A DNA stretch of 64,000 nucleotides from PMG-095 sp037200885 (lineage in GTDB: Bacteria; Myxococcota_A; Polyangia; Polyangiales; Polyangiaceae), in contig JBBCIN010000002.1 in NCBI GenBank assembly GCA_037200885.1, forward strand, positions 620,001-684,000, read 5' to 3'. Made by a program: the position numbers and the translations under genes. Of the stretch, positions 39,482-48,412 are shown in pieces (the first letter of the stretch is position 1; every line of letters begins with the position of its first letter). The notes below the pieces were generated by a model, which saw nothing but the letters and a program-made list of their open reading frames with translations, did no database searches and was not told where the DNA came from.

Positions 39482-41092
39482 ATGGCAACATCCAACCAGA
39501 GTCCAACCCGGCGACGCTTTCTAGCTCAGCTCGGCCAGGCAGGCGGCGCAAGCGCGGTCTACCACGCGATGACCGCGATGGGTCTCTTGGCCACGGTGCC
39601 CGCCTATGCGGGCCCCCCCAAGCTCGTCCCGCAATCGGGTAGTGGCATCCGAGTAGTGATTCTCGGAGCCGGAATCGCGGGGCTCGTCTCAGCGCTCGAG
39701 CTCGGCAAGGCGGGTTTTCACGTCACCGTTTTGGAAGCGCGCGGTCGTCCGGGCGGACGCGTGTTCACCGTGCGTCGCGGCTCGGTGGTCGAAGAGATCG
39801 ACAGCAAGCAAGAGGTCAATTGGGACGACGACCCGGACCTCTTCTTGGATGCGGGCGCGGCCAGGCTTCCGCAGCATCATCAGGGGATCCTCGGCTACGC
39901 GCGAGAGTTCGGCGTGCGGCTGGAAGTGCTGAGCAACGAGAATCGGAACGCGCTCTTACATCAAGCCAACGCATTCGCGGGCAAGCCGCAGCAAAACCGG
40001 CGCGTGAACGCGGACGCGCGCGGTTTCGTCGCCGAGCTGGCTGCCAAGGCCATCGACCAGGCACGTCTCGGTCGGCCCGTCACGAACGAGGACAGAGAGA
40101 AACTGCGCACTTTTTTGAAGGACTTCGGCGCCCTGGACAAGGACTTGGTCTATCGCGGTTCAGCGCGCGCGGGCTACAGCCAGCTCCCTGGCGGCGGTAA
40201 CGATGCGGGGCAAAACAACGAACCGCTCGATCTCAATCAGTTGCTCACCGCAGGCTTCTGGAGCCAGCTGGCGGAGGCGGGCGAAGCTCCCACGCAAGCG
40301 GCCACGATGGTGCGTCCTGTCGGTGGTATGTCCAAAATCGCCGAAGCCATCGCCCGCGTCGTCGCGAACGATATTACCTACAACGCCGAAGTCACGCGCC
40401 TCCGCCGCAGGGGGAACGGAGCGCGCGTCGAGTGGAAGGACTCGCAAACCGGCAAGGCCTCCGCGATCGACGCAGACCACGTGATCGTCACCATCCAGCC
40501 AGGCCTGATCCCGTACCTCGACCACGATTTTTCGCCGCGCGTGAAGCAGGCCCTGGCGGCACCGGAGAGCTCGCCGCTCGCCAAAGTGGGATTTCAAGCC
40601 ACACGCCGCTTTTGGGAGCTGGATCAGCAAATCTACGGCGGCATCTCCTGGACCGATCATTCGATCACGCAGATTTGGTATCCGAGCCAAGGGATCCACT
40701 CCCAAAAGGGCATTCTGGTGGGCGCCTACGTGTTTCGTGACGGCGAGGACTTCGCCAAACTATCGCCCGCCGCGCGCATCGAATTGGCCCTGCAAGGCGG
40801 TGAAGTCTTGCATCCCCAATATCGAAAATACTTGGAGCAGGGCGTCGCGGTCTCTTGGCGCAAAGTCAAATACTCACACGGCGCCACCACGCATTGGAGC
40901 GACGAGGCGCGTAAGACGGAGTACCCGATCTTGCTCAAGCCGGATGGGCCCTACATCTTCGCGGGAGAATACCTCAGCTACATCAACGGCTGGCAGGAAG
41001 GCGCGCTCCGCTCTGCACATTTCGCGATCGAGCAACTCGCGAGTTTGCGACGACAACCATCAGCGCTCGGAACGAAAGGAAAAGCGACATGA
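39482..41092 (+). CDS. Tat-exported flavin amine oxidase/L-amino-acid oxidase-like protein
   Basis: A 536-residue flavoprotein that would oxidise amines or L-amino acids to imines with release of peroxide. The N terminus has a Tat motif TRRRFLAQL (residues 9-17) and a hydrophobic part ending VPAYA, so it is periplasmic. FAD binding: VVILGAGIAGL with GAGIAG at 62-67, then EARGRPGGRVFT. The end, DGPYIFAGEYLSYINGWQEGALRSA in part, is the FAD-contacting C-terminal motif. Start ATG 39482. It overlaps the ridA gene by 4 bases. Exact substrate unknown. Confidence 0.92.
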   Translation: MATSNQSPTRRRFLAQLGQAGGASAVYHAMTAMGLLATVPAYAGPPKLVPQSGSGIRVVILGAGIAGLVSALELGKAGFHVTVLEARGRPGGRVFTVRRGSVVEEIDSKQEVNWDDDPDLFLDAGAARLPQHHQGILGYAREFGVRLEVLSNENRNALLHQANAFAGKPQQNRRVNADARGFVAELAAKAIDQARLGRPVTNEDREKLRTFLKDFGALDKDLVYRGSARAGYSQLPGGGNDAGQNNEPLDLNQLLTAGFWSQLAEAGEAPTQAATMVRPVGGMSKIAEAIARVVANDITYNAEVTRLRRRGNGARVEWKDSQTGKASAIDADHVIVTIQPGLIPYLDHDFSPRVKQALAAPESSPLAKVGFQATRRFWELDQQIYGGISWTDHSITQIWYPSQGIHSQKGILVGAYVFRDGEDFAKLSPAARIELALQGGEVLHPQYRKYLEQGVAVSWRKVKYSHGATTHWSDEARKTEYPILLKPDGPYIFAGEYLSYINGWQEGALRSAHFAIEQLASLRRQPSALGTKGKAT

Positions 41093-41595
41093 AAAAGGTG
41101 ATTGCGGGCCTCCTCGCATTGGGCATTTCGGCGCCGCTGGCCCTGGCCGCGGCTCAAGCCATCGAAATCAAGCGCATCAAAGCGGCCGCCGCGTCGCCCA
41201 TTTTGGCCGGGGTCGTGGTGCCAGCGGGCGCAAACGTATTCTATCTGAGTGGCCAAGTGCCGTTGGTCGCGGACAAGACCAAGCCCGCAGAGAGCATTGA
41301 GGCCTACGGTGACACCAAAACTCAGGCGACCAGCGTCTTTACCAAGATCAAGGGGCTGCTCGCCGATCAAGGGCTGGCGTTGGGCGACGTGGTCAAGCTG
41401 ACCGTGTACCTGGTAGGCGATCCGAAAAACGGCGGCAAGTTGGACTTCAAGGGCTTCTCCGAAGCGTACGCGCAGTTCTTCGGAACGACCGCGCAGCCCA
41501 ACATCGTCGCCAGAACCACCGTGCAAGTGGCGGCCCTGGCGAATCCTGGTTTCTTGATCGAGGTCGAGGCGACCGCAGCCAAGCTGGGGCATTGA
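41089..41595 (+). CDS. RidA-family imine deaminase with a signal peptide
   Basis: A 168-residue RidA (YjgF) protein. It starts MKKVIAGLLALGISAPLALAAAQA, a standard Sec signal, then the RidA body (VPAGANVFYLSGQVPLVADK in part, SVFTKIKGLLADQGLALGDVVKLTVYL and TTVQVAALANPGFLIEVEATA in part). Cytoplasmic RidA hydrolyses reactive 2-imino acids to keto acids and ammonium; the conserved Arg that binds the carboxylate lies at ARTTVQV (near R144). Export places this activity where the amine oxidase would release its imine products. Translation is coupled to the oxidase by an ATGA overlap. Confidence 0.92.
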   Translation: MKKVIAGLLALGISAPLALAAAQAIEIKRIKAAAASPILAGVVVPAGANVFYLSGQVPLVADKTKPAESIEAYGDTKTQATSVFTKIKGLLADQGLALGDVVKLTVYLVGDPKNGGKLDFKGFSEAYAQFFGTTAQPNIVARTTVQVAALANPGFLIEVEATAAKLGH

Positions 41596-41621
41596 GCTTG
41601 CCAAGTCTCTTGCGGCACCAA

Positions 41622-42905
41622 ATGGGTTCACGCGGAAGGCTCCACCCGCGCGGATTGCGCAGGCCGGTTACGCTGCTCACGCTCCTCGTCCTTTCGCGGC
41701 TGTCGCTGGCCGACGCTGCCGGCACGGAGTCTGGGCCGCAGGTCTCGAACGCCGCGCGCGCCCTGCACGAGCAACTGCTCACACTCGACACGCACCTCGA
41801 CACGCCCGCCAACTTCTCGATCGCGGGTTGGAATGTCCAAGATAGCCACGATCGAATGCGGGACGGGAGCCAAGTCGATCTGCCCCGAATGGTGCAAGGC
41901 GGCCTCGACGGCGGATTCTGGGCCATTTACACGCCGCAGGGACCGCGGACACCCGCGGGCGACCGAGCAGCGCGCGACTTTGCCATCGCACGCGCGCTTT
42001 CGATCCGGGAAATGCTCGCCGCCAACTCGAAGTCTTTCGAGCTCGCACTCAAAGCAGACGACGCCGCGGCCATCGCGGCGCGGCATAAACGCGTGGTATT
42101 TTTGAGCATCGAGAACAGCTATCCAGTCGAGGCCGACCTCAGCCTGCTGGAGACCTTTTACAAGCTCGGCGTGCGTCTCGCTGGGCTCGCACACTTCACG
42201 AACAATGATTTGGCCGATTCCTCGACCGACCCGAAGGGGCCGGAGTGGCATGGGCTGAGCGACAAGGGGCGCGCGTTGGTGGCCGAAGCCAATCGGCTCG
42301 GGATCGTGCTCGACGCTTCGCATTCCTCCGATCAAGTGCTCGATCAGCTGATCGCGCTCTCGAAGACACCTGTGTTGCTCTCTCATTCCGGAGTCAAAGC
42401 CGTCTTCGATCACCCGCGAAACATCGACGATGGCCGGCTGCGCGCCCTGGCCGCGAGTGGCGGTGTGATTCAGATCAACTTCATGTCCGAGTACCTGATT
42501 GCGACACCCAAGATGCCGGAGCGGGAAGCAGCCCTCACGGCGCTCTGGCAGGGCGCTCGCAAGCCAGGGCTCACGCTCAGCGAGCGCGAAGCGCTGATCG
42601 CCCGCAAACACGAGATTGACCGACGCTGGCCCGTGCCGCGCGCGACGTTCGCCGATGCCTTTGCCCACTTGCTCCACGCCGTGCAGGTCGCAGGCGTCGA
42701 TCACGTGGGGATCGGCGCCGATTTCGACGGAGGAGGGGGCGTCGTGGGCTTCGAAGACGCGCGCGACTACCCGAAGATCACCGCCCGGCTCCTGGCCGAG
42801 GGCTTCTCACGCGACGATATCCAAAAGATTTGGAGCGGAAACGTGCTGCGCGTGTTGCGCGCCGCAGAGGTCCAAGCTCGCCTGCCTCCACCCGCCGGGC
42901 ACTGA
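41622..42905 (+). CDS. Exported M19-family membrane dipeptidase
   Basis: A 427-residue zinc dipeptidase of the renal dipeptidase type, which cleaves dipeptides such as Cys-Gly. A signal segment RRPVTLLTLLVLSRLSLADA lies near residues 11-30. Zinc ligands are visible: H-x-D in LLTLDTHLDTP, Glu in FLSIENSYPV and two histidines in LLSHSGVKAVFDHPRNIDD. ATG 41622 is 27 bases after the ridA stop; a TTG at 41592 would overlap it. Together with the exported oxidase and RidA this forms a periplasmic route from dipeptides to keto acids. Confidence 0.92.
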   Translation: MGSRGRLHPRGLRRPVTLLTLLVLSRLSLADAAGTESGPQVSNAARALHEQLLTLDTHLDTPANFSIAGWNVQDSHDRMRDGSQVDLPRMVQGGLDGGFWAIYTPQGPRTPAGDRAARDFAIARALSIREMLAANSKSFELALKADDAAAIAARHKRVVFLSIENSYPVEADLSLLETFYKLGVRLAGLAHFTNNDLADSSTDPKGPEWHGLSDKGRALVAEANRLGIVLDASHSSDQVLDQLIALSKTPVLLSHSGVKAVFDHPRNIDDGRLRALAASGGVIQINFMSEYLIATPKMPEREAALTALWQGARKPGLTLSEREALIARKHEIDRRWPVPRATFADAFAHLLHAVQVAGVDHVGIGADFDGGGGVVGFEDARDYPKITARLLAEGFSRDDIQKIWSGNVLRVLRAAEVQARLPPPAGH

Positions 42906-42907
42906 TC

Positions 42908-43363
42908 ATGAAGCACCGGATCGCGGCCGGCGCGCTGGTCGAGCAGGAAGGAAAGATCCTGCTCGTCCGTCATCACAGGCCGGCTGTGTTCGACTTCTGG
43001 GTCGCGCCGGGCGGCGGCGCCGAGGGCTCGGAAGATCTTTGCGCGACCGTGCGCCGTGAGGTGCGCGAAGAGTGTGGCCTCGAGGTCGAGCCGCAGACGC
43101 TCGCTTATATCGAGGAGTTCACCAGTCCGCACACCCGTGAGTGCAAGCTCTGGTTCACGGCCCGCCTCGTCGGCGGAGCGATCGACACCGCTGCGATCGA
43201 GGCCAGCCGAGAAGGCATCGTCGAGGCAGCCTTCCTTGCCCCCAGCGAATTCGCGGGCAAAATCGTGTTCCCTCCGGTGTTGCACAATGCCTATTGGACC
43301 GACAAAACCACGGGCTTCGCTTTTCCTAAGTACCTCGGCGTCCGCGAGCTCCAGTTCTACTGA
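42908..43363 (+). CDS. Nudix hydrolase
   Basis: A 151-residue Nudix protein; the box GGGAEGSEDLCATVRREVREECGLEV, positions about 38-63, has the G-x5-E-x7-R-E-x2-E-E-x-G pattern in full. Such enzymes cleave nucleoside diphosphates linked to other groups. It begins 2 bases after the dipeptidase stop, so it is translated from the same transcript, but the functional link is not obvious. Start ATG 42908, no signal peptide. Confidence 0.9.
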   Translation: MKHRIAAGALVEQEGKILLVRHHRPAVFDFWVAPGGGAEGSEDLCATVRREVREECGLEVEPQTLAYIEEFTSPHTRECKLWFTARLVGGAIDTAAIEASREGIVEAAFLAPSEFAGKIVFPPVLHNAYWTDKTTGFAFPKYLGVRELQFY

Positions 43364-43410
43364 GCCGTCCGGCACGGGCTGGACTGTCCGCAGCTCACTC
43401 CGGCGCCGGG

Positions 43411-43426
43411 GTCTGCTATAGGAGAC
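43411..43426. promoter_or_regulatory. GTCT-N8-AGAC element before an acetyltransferase gene
   Basis: GTCTGCTATAGGAGAC is an exact match with -10-like CTATAGG inside. It lies just 5 bases before the ATG at 43432; the AGGAGA part may also serve as ribosome-binding site, so the transcript would be almost leaderless if this is the promoter. Confidence 0.6.
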
Positions 43427-43431
43427 AGCCG

Positions 43432-43929
43432 ATGACCGACCACGAGCTCTCAATCCGCCCCGCTGTTTACGCCGACCAGGAACGCGTCTGGCAAACGCTC
43501 GAGCCCACGCTTCGCGCGGGCGAGAGTGTCGCCCTGGACCAGGATATCACTCGGGCGAGTGCGCTCGACCACTGGTTTTCGGCCCGCCACGAGGTATTCG
43601 TCGCCGAACAAGAAGGCACCATCGTGGGGACTTATTTTCTGCGCGCGAACCAAGCGGGAGGTGGCGCCCACGTCGCCAACTCGGTGTACGTGGTCTCGCC
43701 ATCGGCGACCGGGCGCGGCATCGCCCAAGCGATGTGCGAGCACTCGCTCGACCACGCGCGTTCGCGGGGGTTCTTGGCCATGCAATTCAACTTCGTGCTC
43801 AGCAGCGAGGAACGACGCTTGAAGCTGTGGCAACGGGCGGGCTTCGAAATCGTCGGTAGGCTGCCCAAGGCATTCCGACACCCGTCCTTGGGCTTGATCG
43901 ACGCGTACGTGATGTACCGCGAGCTGTGA
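43432..43929 (+). CDS. GNAT-family acetyltransferase
   Basis: A 165-residue GNAT protein. The acetyl-CoA loop is VSPSATGRGIAQAMCEHSLDHARSRGF in part, with the R/Q-x-x-G-x-G/A pattern (TGRGIA near 102-107). The N-terminal IRPAVYADQERVWQTLEP is typical. It resembles L-amino-acid/amine N-acetyltransferases of the YhhY type; substrate unknown. ATG 43432 with GGAGA upstream that belongs to the GTCT-N8-AGAC element. Confidence 0.88.
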   Translation: MTDHELSIRPAVYADQERVWQTLEPTLRAGESVALDQDITRASALDHWFSARHEVFVAEQEGTIVGTYFLRANQAGGGAHVANSVYVVSPSATGRGIAQAMCEHSLDHARSRGFLAMQFNFVLSSEERRLKLWQRAGFEIVGRLPKAFRHPSLGLIDAYVMYREL

Positions 43930-44061
43930 GCCGCCGGCGCGCGCCGTGATTGGAATTCGAGCTATCTCAAAAGCGGTTGAGCATCTGCTCGACTTTGCAC
44001 GAAGTCCCTTGCGGCCTCGGCGCTCCAGAAGAAAAACCGGCCCGATTTTAGATAAATACTC

Positions 44062-45009
44062 TCACAGCTCGAGGCCGCGTTCACCAATGAGGTGAATGTA
44101 CACCTCCTCCAAGCTGGGAGGCGACGTGCGCACGGATGTAACGCCCGCGCTCACGAGGTGCGCGAGAACCGCGCTGAGCGCCGGACGATCGGCCACCTCG
44201 GCCCGATAGCTGTCCGATTGCGGTAGTGCACTGACCCGGGTAACCCCAGCGATCGACCGCACCGTTTCCGCGAGTGCAAACGATGCCCCGAAGTCGACGC
44301 GTTCGAATTGCGAAAGCAGCCTACCCAGAGTCGCTGGAGTCTCCACCGCGATCAATCGCCCGTGGTCGATCAAGGATACCCGATCGCAGACCGCCTCAGC
44401 CTCGGCCATGTCGTGGGTCGTGAGTAGGATCGTGCGACCTTCGTTGCGCAAATCAGCGATCAGCTTCCGGAAGTCGAGCGCGGCTAGCGGATCCATGCCG
44501 ATCGTCGGCTCGTCTAAAAATAGCACGGGCGCATTGGCGATCAGGCCACGCGCGAGGTGTAGCCGCTGCTTCATGCCCCGCGAATACGTCTCCACCCAAG
44601 CGTCGCCTCGTTCGGTTAGGCCTACCCGCTCGAGCAGTGCTGCGATTCGTGATTTGGTCTCGTCGCGCGGAACGCCATACAGCGCGGACCAGTACAAAAG
44701 CGTCTCCCGCGCGCTCAGCTGGGAATGCAGGCCTTTGTCGCCACCCAGCACGATCCCAATCGAAGAGCGAACGAACCGAAGCTCGAGCGTCACATCGCGA
44801 CCGAGCACGAACGCCGAGCCCTCGCTGGGTAAGAGCAACGTCGACAGGATCTTGATAAAGGTCGTCTTGCCGGCCCCATTTGGCCCGAGAAGCCCGTGAA
44901 TCTCACCCTCGTCGATCTGAATCGAGAAATTATCCAAAGCTCGGACCGGCTTGCCTCCCCTCCTTGGCTCGTAGCTGCGCCCCAGTGAAACGGCTTCGAC
45001 CGCGATCAT
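44062..45009 (-). CDS. ABC-2-type exporter ATPase (DrrA/NodI-like)
   Basis: A 315-residue ATPase with Walker A GPNGAGKT, an S-x-G-I-V-L-G-G region after the Q-loop, signature TYSRGMKQRLHLARGL (Y-S-x-G form of DrrA-type proteins) and Walker B VLFLDEPTIGMD. The C-terminal 80 residues are the domain common in drug- and lipid-exporting ABC-2 ATPases. Start ATG 45009, 10 bases after the second permease gene. With the two permeases upstream it forms a three-gene exporter; its 3' gap of 132 bases towards the acetyltransferase shows no clear terminator. Confidence 0.92.
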   Translation of the reverse strand: MIAVEAVSLGRSYEPRRGGKPVRALDNFSIQIDEGEIHGLLGPNGAGKTTFIKILSTLLLPSEGSAFVLGRDVTLELRFVRSSIGIVLGGDKGLHSQLSARETLLYWSALYGVPRDETKSRIAALLERVGLTERGDAWVETYSRGMKQRLHLARGLIANAPVLFLDEPTIGMDPLAALDFRKLIADLRNEGRTILLTTHDMAEAEAVCDRVSLIDHGRLIAVETPATLGRLLSQFERVDFGASFALAETVRSIAGVTRVSALPQSDSYRAEVADRPALSAVLAHLVSAGVTSVRTSPPSLEEVYIHLIGERGLEL

Positions 45010-45019
45010 GGTACTTCCT

Positions 45020-45802
45020 TCACGACAAGTGGATCGACCCGCTGGCACGCCCTGCATCCGCTATTCGGTCGATGGTCAACAGCGCGAGCGCGAGCCATCC
45101 GAGACAGACCACGATCTCCAGCCCGAACGCCCGCGCGACCGTCCATGCTGAGCCACCCGCGAGGGCTGAGCGGATACCAGCCAAGGCGTGCGTAGCCGGC
45201 AAGATGCGAGCGATCGCTTGAACCCACTTTGGCCAGAAGGCCACTTTTACGGTCGCGCCGCTGAGCACCAAAATGGCAGTGGTGAGGATGTTGATCACGA
45301 TGTTTCGCAACGCGGGGATTAGGCCGATCCAAGCTCCGAGGAAGAGCGAAAGCGCATACGTGCTCAGCGAAAGCAGGATCACGCCCAGCGGGACCACGAG
45401 CAGCGCCGGAAAGGACAGGCGCAAGCCGAACACGGCCAACAAGAGCGCGAACGTGCACAAGGATGAGGCCACCCAATGCAATACCCAGATGGCCATGCGA
45501 CCCATCATGGCTGGTGCCATGCTGCTCGGAGCCGCTACGAGCAGGGGATAGGTTCCGTCCCAGCGTTCCCAGGCGGAGGCAGCCACTGCAAACGTCCCCA
45601 CCCCAGCCACGGATGCGTTGCCGATCAACAGATAATCCAATCGGCCAGCGTCGCCAACGAGCTTGCCCACGAGCACCCAGCTTGCCGCGCTGGTCAAAAT
45701 ACGCGCCATCCAACCGAACGCCCATGTCCGCCAGTTCCAGAACAGGCGAAAGTCGCGTGCGCCCACCAGTAAGGCCACTCGAAAGACGCGCCAATGATTC
45801 AT
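45020..45802 (-). CDS. ABC-2-type permease
   Basis: A 260-residue membrane protein of the ABC-2 type: hydrophobic segments WMARILTSAASWVLVGKLV, MAIWVLHWVASSLCTFALLLAVFGLRL in part, LLVVPLGVILLSLSTYALSLFLGAWIG in part and the last ones near the C terminus. The start ATG 45802 overlaps the stop of the other permease by 4 bases. The long upstream open frame is not coding. It should pair with the ATPase at 44062 and the permease at 45799. Confidence 0.88.
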   Translation of the reverse strand: MNHWRVFRVALLVGARDFRLFWNWRTWAFGWMARILTSAASWVLVGKLVGDAGRLDYLLIGNASVAGVGTFAVAASAWERWDGTYPLLVAAPSSMAPAMMGRMAIWVLHWVASSLCTFALLLAVFGLRLSFPALLVVPLGVILLSLSTYALSLFLGAWIGLIPALRNIVINILTTAILVLSGATVKVAFWPKWVQAIARILPATHALAGIRSALAGGSAWTVARAFGLEIVVCLGWLALALLTIDRIADAGRASGSIHLS

Positions 45803-46593
45803 GATAAGCCGAGGGCGCCATCTCGACGGAGGCGATAGAGCATTCGGTTTACGACCGCGATACCGATCGCGGCAAACAGCACGCCCATCGCGCCGACCAC
45901 ACCGAGCCGCGGCCAGAGCTGATTCACCTCGCCTGCTCGAAATGAGTCGCGCAGTAACCCGGCCGACCAATAGAAGAAGGTAAACGGCGACAGTGCCTGC
46001 AGCCAGCGGGGCAGAAACGTGATCGGGACGAGCACTCCGCCGAGCAAGTAGAACGGTCCGTTTACCGCGTGTTGAAAGGTGCGTGTAGTGCGCGCCAGGC
46101 CGAAGAGCGCTGAGAACAGAATGGCAGTGCCGCTCGCGGCCAGCACGCTCGACAGCAGTGTGAGGAGCAACACCACGGGGTGTGTAACCAGTACATGGAC
46201 ACCGAATATCAGGCGCACGATCAGCCACCCTTCGGCGACGCCGAGCAATCCCAGGGCCGTGATAACGGCGACCCGCACGGCCAAGAGGATACCGTAGGCC
46301 ATTTTTGCTGCGACGAGCAGCTCGAGCAACTGATTGCGTCGGTCCCCCGAGACCAGCTCACTTCCCACGAAAAAACCCATTTGTCCGACGGTGATGAGCG
46401 TGCAAGCAGTCAGCGCGTGACCGATCAGATCCAGACGCCCCGCATCCAAAAATATTGCCATCGACCCGAACGTGAGCAACGGCATGACCAGCACTGGCAA
46501 GAGATCCTCGACGTTGCGCCAGCTCTGACGCAACTGCATGCGTGCGATCACCCGCAGCTGATTCGAGAGCGCAGCGGCTCCTTCCACTCTCAC
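45799..46593 (-). CDS. ABC-2-type permease
   Basis: A 264-residue ABC-2 permease: LLPVLVMPLLTFGSMAIFL, LTACTLITVGQMGFFVGSEL, ILLAVRVAVITALGLLGVAEGWLIVRL in part and FYLLGGVLVPITFLPRWL (the conserved GPFYL/GGV-P-x-x-LP motif of sugar and drug ABC-2 exporters). Start is uncertain: I choose GTG 46593 (VRVEGAAALS), the upstream frame crossing the promoter element is not coding. The GTCT-N8-AGAC array 12 bases upstream would place its promoter right there. Confidence 0.85.
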   Translation of the reverse strand: MRVEGAAALSNQLRVIARMQLRQSWRNVEDLLPVLVMPLLTFGSMAIFLDAGRLDLIGHALTACTLITVGQMGFFVGSELVSGDRRNQLLELLVAAKMAYGILLAVRVAVITALGLLGVAEGWLIVRLIFGVHVLVTHPVVLLLTLLSSVLAASGTAILFSALFGLARTTRTFQHAVNGPFYLLGGVLVPITFLPRWLQALSPFTFFYWSAGLLRDSFRAGEVNQLWPRLGVVGAMGVLFAAIGIAVVNRMLYRLRRDGALGLS

Positions 46594-46604
46594 GACTGTA
46601 CTCT

Positions 46605-46628
46605 GTCTTTTTAGCAAGACATCGGTCA
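46605..46628. promoter_or_regulatory. GTCT-N8-AGAC-N4-GTCA element before the ABC-2 exporter
   Basis: GTCTTTTTAGCAAGAC at 46605-46620 is an exact match and GTCA follows at 46625. On the minus strand the N8 is TGCTAAAA, -10-like, about 20 bases before the GTG at 46593. It sits between the exporter stop at 46649 and the next gene. Confidence 0.62.
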
Positions 46629-46648
46629 AGCACAAACCGACCGAGGAC

Positions 46649-48412
46649 TTAGGCGAGTTCTGATCCCCCGTGCCCGCCGCGCTCCCAGCCGCGGTAGAGC
46701 GCTGCGTACTGGCCTTGGCGGGCGAGCAGCTCGACGTGACTGCCGAGCTCGGCAATCTGCCCGTCTGCCACGACGGCAATGCGATCCACTTGTTTCATGG
46801 TCGAGAGCCGATGTGCAATCAGGACCACGGTGCGATCTCGCATCAAGCTCTCGAGCGCGCGGTTGACTTCCTGCTCGGTGCCAGGATCGAGGCTCGACGT
46901 CGGTTCATCTAGGATCAAGACGTCCGCTGACAGCAAAGCAACGCGGGCTAGCGCGACGAGTTGCCGTTCACCTGCCGACAGCAACGCGCCGCGCTCACCC
47001 ACCGGTGCCTGCAAGCCGCCAGCCTTGTGTCGAAAGCGCTCATACGCCCCGATCTGCTGCAGCGCCCGCGCGACCTCCTCGTCGCTCGCTTCTGGCCGCA
47101 CTGCCCGCACGTTGTCTGCGACACTGCCTTGGAACAAGTGTTCCTCCTGCGAGACCATCACGATCCGGCGTCGCAACGAGGCGAGCGAAGCCTGCCTCAG
47201 ATCCACTCCGCCGTAGCAGACGGTGCCCGTGGATGGGTCATGCAACCGGGCGATGAGTTTGGCTAGCGTCGATTTGCCGGCGCCAGTGGGCCCTACCAAC
47301 GCCAATCGCTCGCCGTGCGCAAGATCGAGGGCCAGGTTCGATAGCACCGGCGCGAGGCCTGGTGCGTAACCAAAGCCGACTCCCCGCATCGTCAGAGTCT
47401 GCCGTGGGCCGAGCGTCAGCGTGCCCTCGGTCAAATCAATCGGCTCGTCGAGCAGCGCGAAAAGCTTCTGCAGCGCAGCGGCAGCCGATTGAATCGTGTT
47501 GAACAGGAAGCTCAGCTGCTGCACCGGTTCGAATGCCATCAGCAAATACAACGCAAACGCGCTGACCGTTCCCAAACTGGCTTGCGCGTGTAGGACCAAC
47601 CAGCCACCCCCGCCGATCGCGAGCGCGGTGCACAGGGCAGTGGTGAGCTCGACGACGGGCAGGTAGCGAGCTTGAATTCTCACCGCCGCCAGGTTGGCGT
47701 CGAGCTGCGCCTGGTTCTCGCCGAGGAAGCGATCGATGCGCGGTTGCTCCTGGCCAAACGCTTGCACCACCTTCGCACCAGCCAGATTCTCCACCAAGGT
47801 TGAGGTGGTGGCGCTGACTCGTTCACGCACCTCCAGGTATGCCGCGCGCGAACGTCGCTGAAAGCTGCGCGTCAGCACGACCAGCACGGGCAGGGGCAAT
47901 AGACTGAAGAGGCTCAGCTTCCACGACAAGAGCAAAAGCAGGACCAGCAAAGTGCCGAGCGTGAGCAGGCTTTGCACGAACTGCACGAGGCCCAACTGGA
48001 TCAAGTCTTGGAGAGCGTCGATGTCCGAGGTCAGACGGGCCACCAAGCGGCCACGTTGGTGACGATCGAAGTAGCGCACCGACATCGACAGCAGATGCGA
48101 AAAGACGTCTTGCCTCAGATCGCGAACGAAGCGTTCTCCGACTCGGCCCGTGAGCCTCGTGTGGGAACGGCTCATCACGACCGAGGACGTGGCCAGGCCC
48201 AGGAAGACCAAACTTGCGCTGCGGATGACGTGCAGATCAGGATGACCATCGCGCAGGCCATGGTCGACTGCGTAGCGCAAGATCCACGGACCCGAGAGCG
48301 CACAGAGCGTGGTGCCGACCAGCAAAAGCACGGCCAGCGCGGCTTCGAACCACGAGCGCGCCAACCGTTTCAGTGCACGCCGCAAGATCGGTTTGCTCTT
48401 TGCCTCAGACAT
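46649..48412 (-). CDS. ABC exporter half-transporter (consensus ATP site)
   Basis: A 587-residue membrane-ATPase fusion, MsbA fold. Walker A GPTGAGKS, Q-loop VMVSQEEHLFQGSV, signature LSAGERQLVALAR, Walker B VLILDEPTSSLD with catalytic Glu, H-loop LIAHRLST. It overlaps the other half-transporter gene by 8 bases, so a heterodimer of the BmrCD/TM287-288 type is likely. In that pair this subunit keeps the consensus Walker B while its partner does not. Start ATG 48412. Substrate unknown. Confidence 0.92.
   Translation of the reverse strand: MSEAKSKPILRRALKRLARSWFEAALAVLLLVGTTLCALSGPWILRYAVDHGLRDGHPDLHVIRSASLVFLGLATSSVVMSRSHTRLTGRVGERFVRDLRQDVFSHLLSMSVRYFDRHQRGRLVARLTSDIDALQDLIQLGLVQFVQSLLTLGTLLVLLLLLSWKLSLFSLLPLPVLVVLTRSFQRRSRAAYLEVRERVSATTSTLVENLAGAKVVQAFGQEQPRIDRFLGENQAQLDANLAAVRIQARYLPVVELTTALCTALAIGGGGWLVLHAQASLGTVSAFALYLLMAFEPVQQLSFLFNTIQSAAAALQKLFALLDEPIDLTEGTLTLGPRQTLTMRGVGFGYAPGLAPVLSNLALDLAHGERLALVGPTGAGKSTLAKLIARLHDPSTGTVCYGGVDLRQASLASLRRRIVMVSQEEHLFQGSVADNVRAVRPEASDEEVARALQQIGAYERFRHKAGGLQAPVGERGALLSAGERQLVALARVALLSADVLILDEPTSSLDPGTEQEVNRALESLMRDRTVVLIAHRLSTMKQVDRIAVVADGQIAELGSHVELLARQGQYAALYRGWERGGHGGSELA

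Noticed and set aside
45803..46228. N-terminal extension of the second ABC-2 permease
   Set aside because: The extra 140 codons overlap the other permease gene and lack any permease-like feature; ATG 45802 with an ATGA overlap is the natural start.
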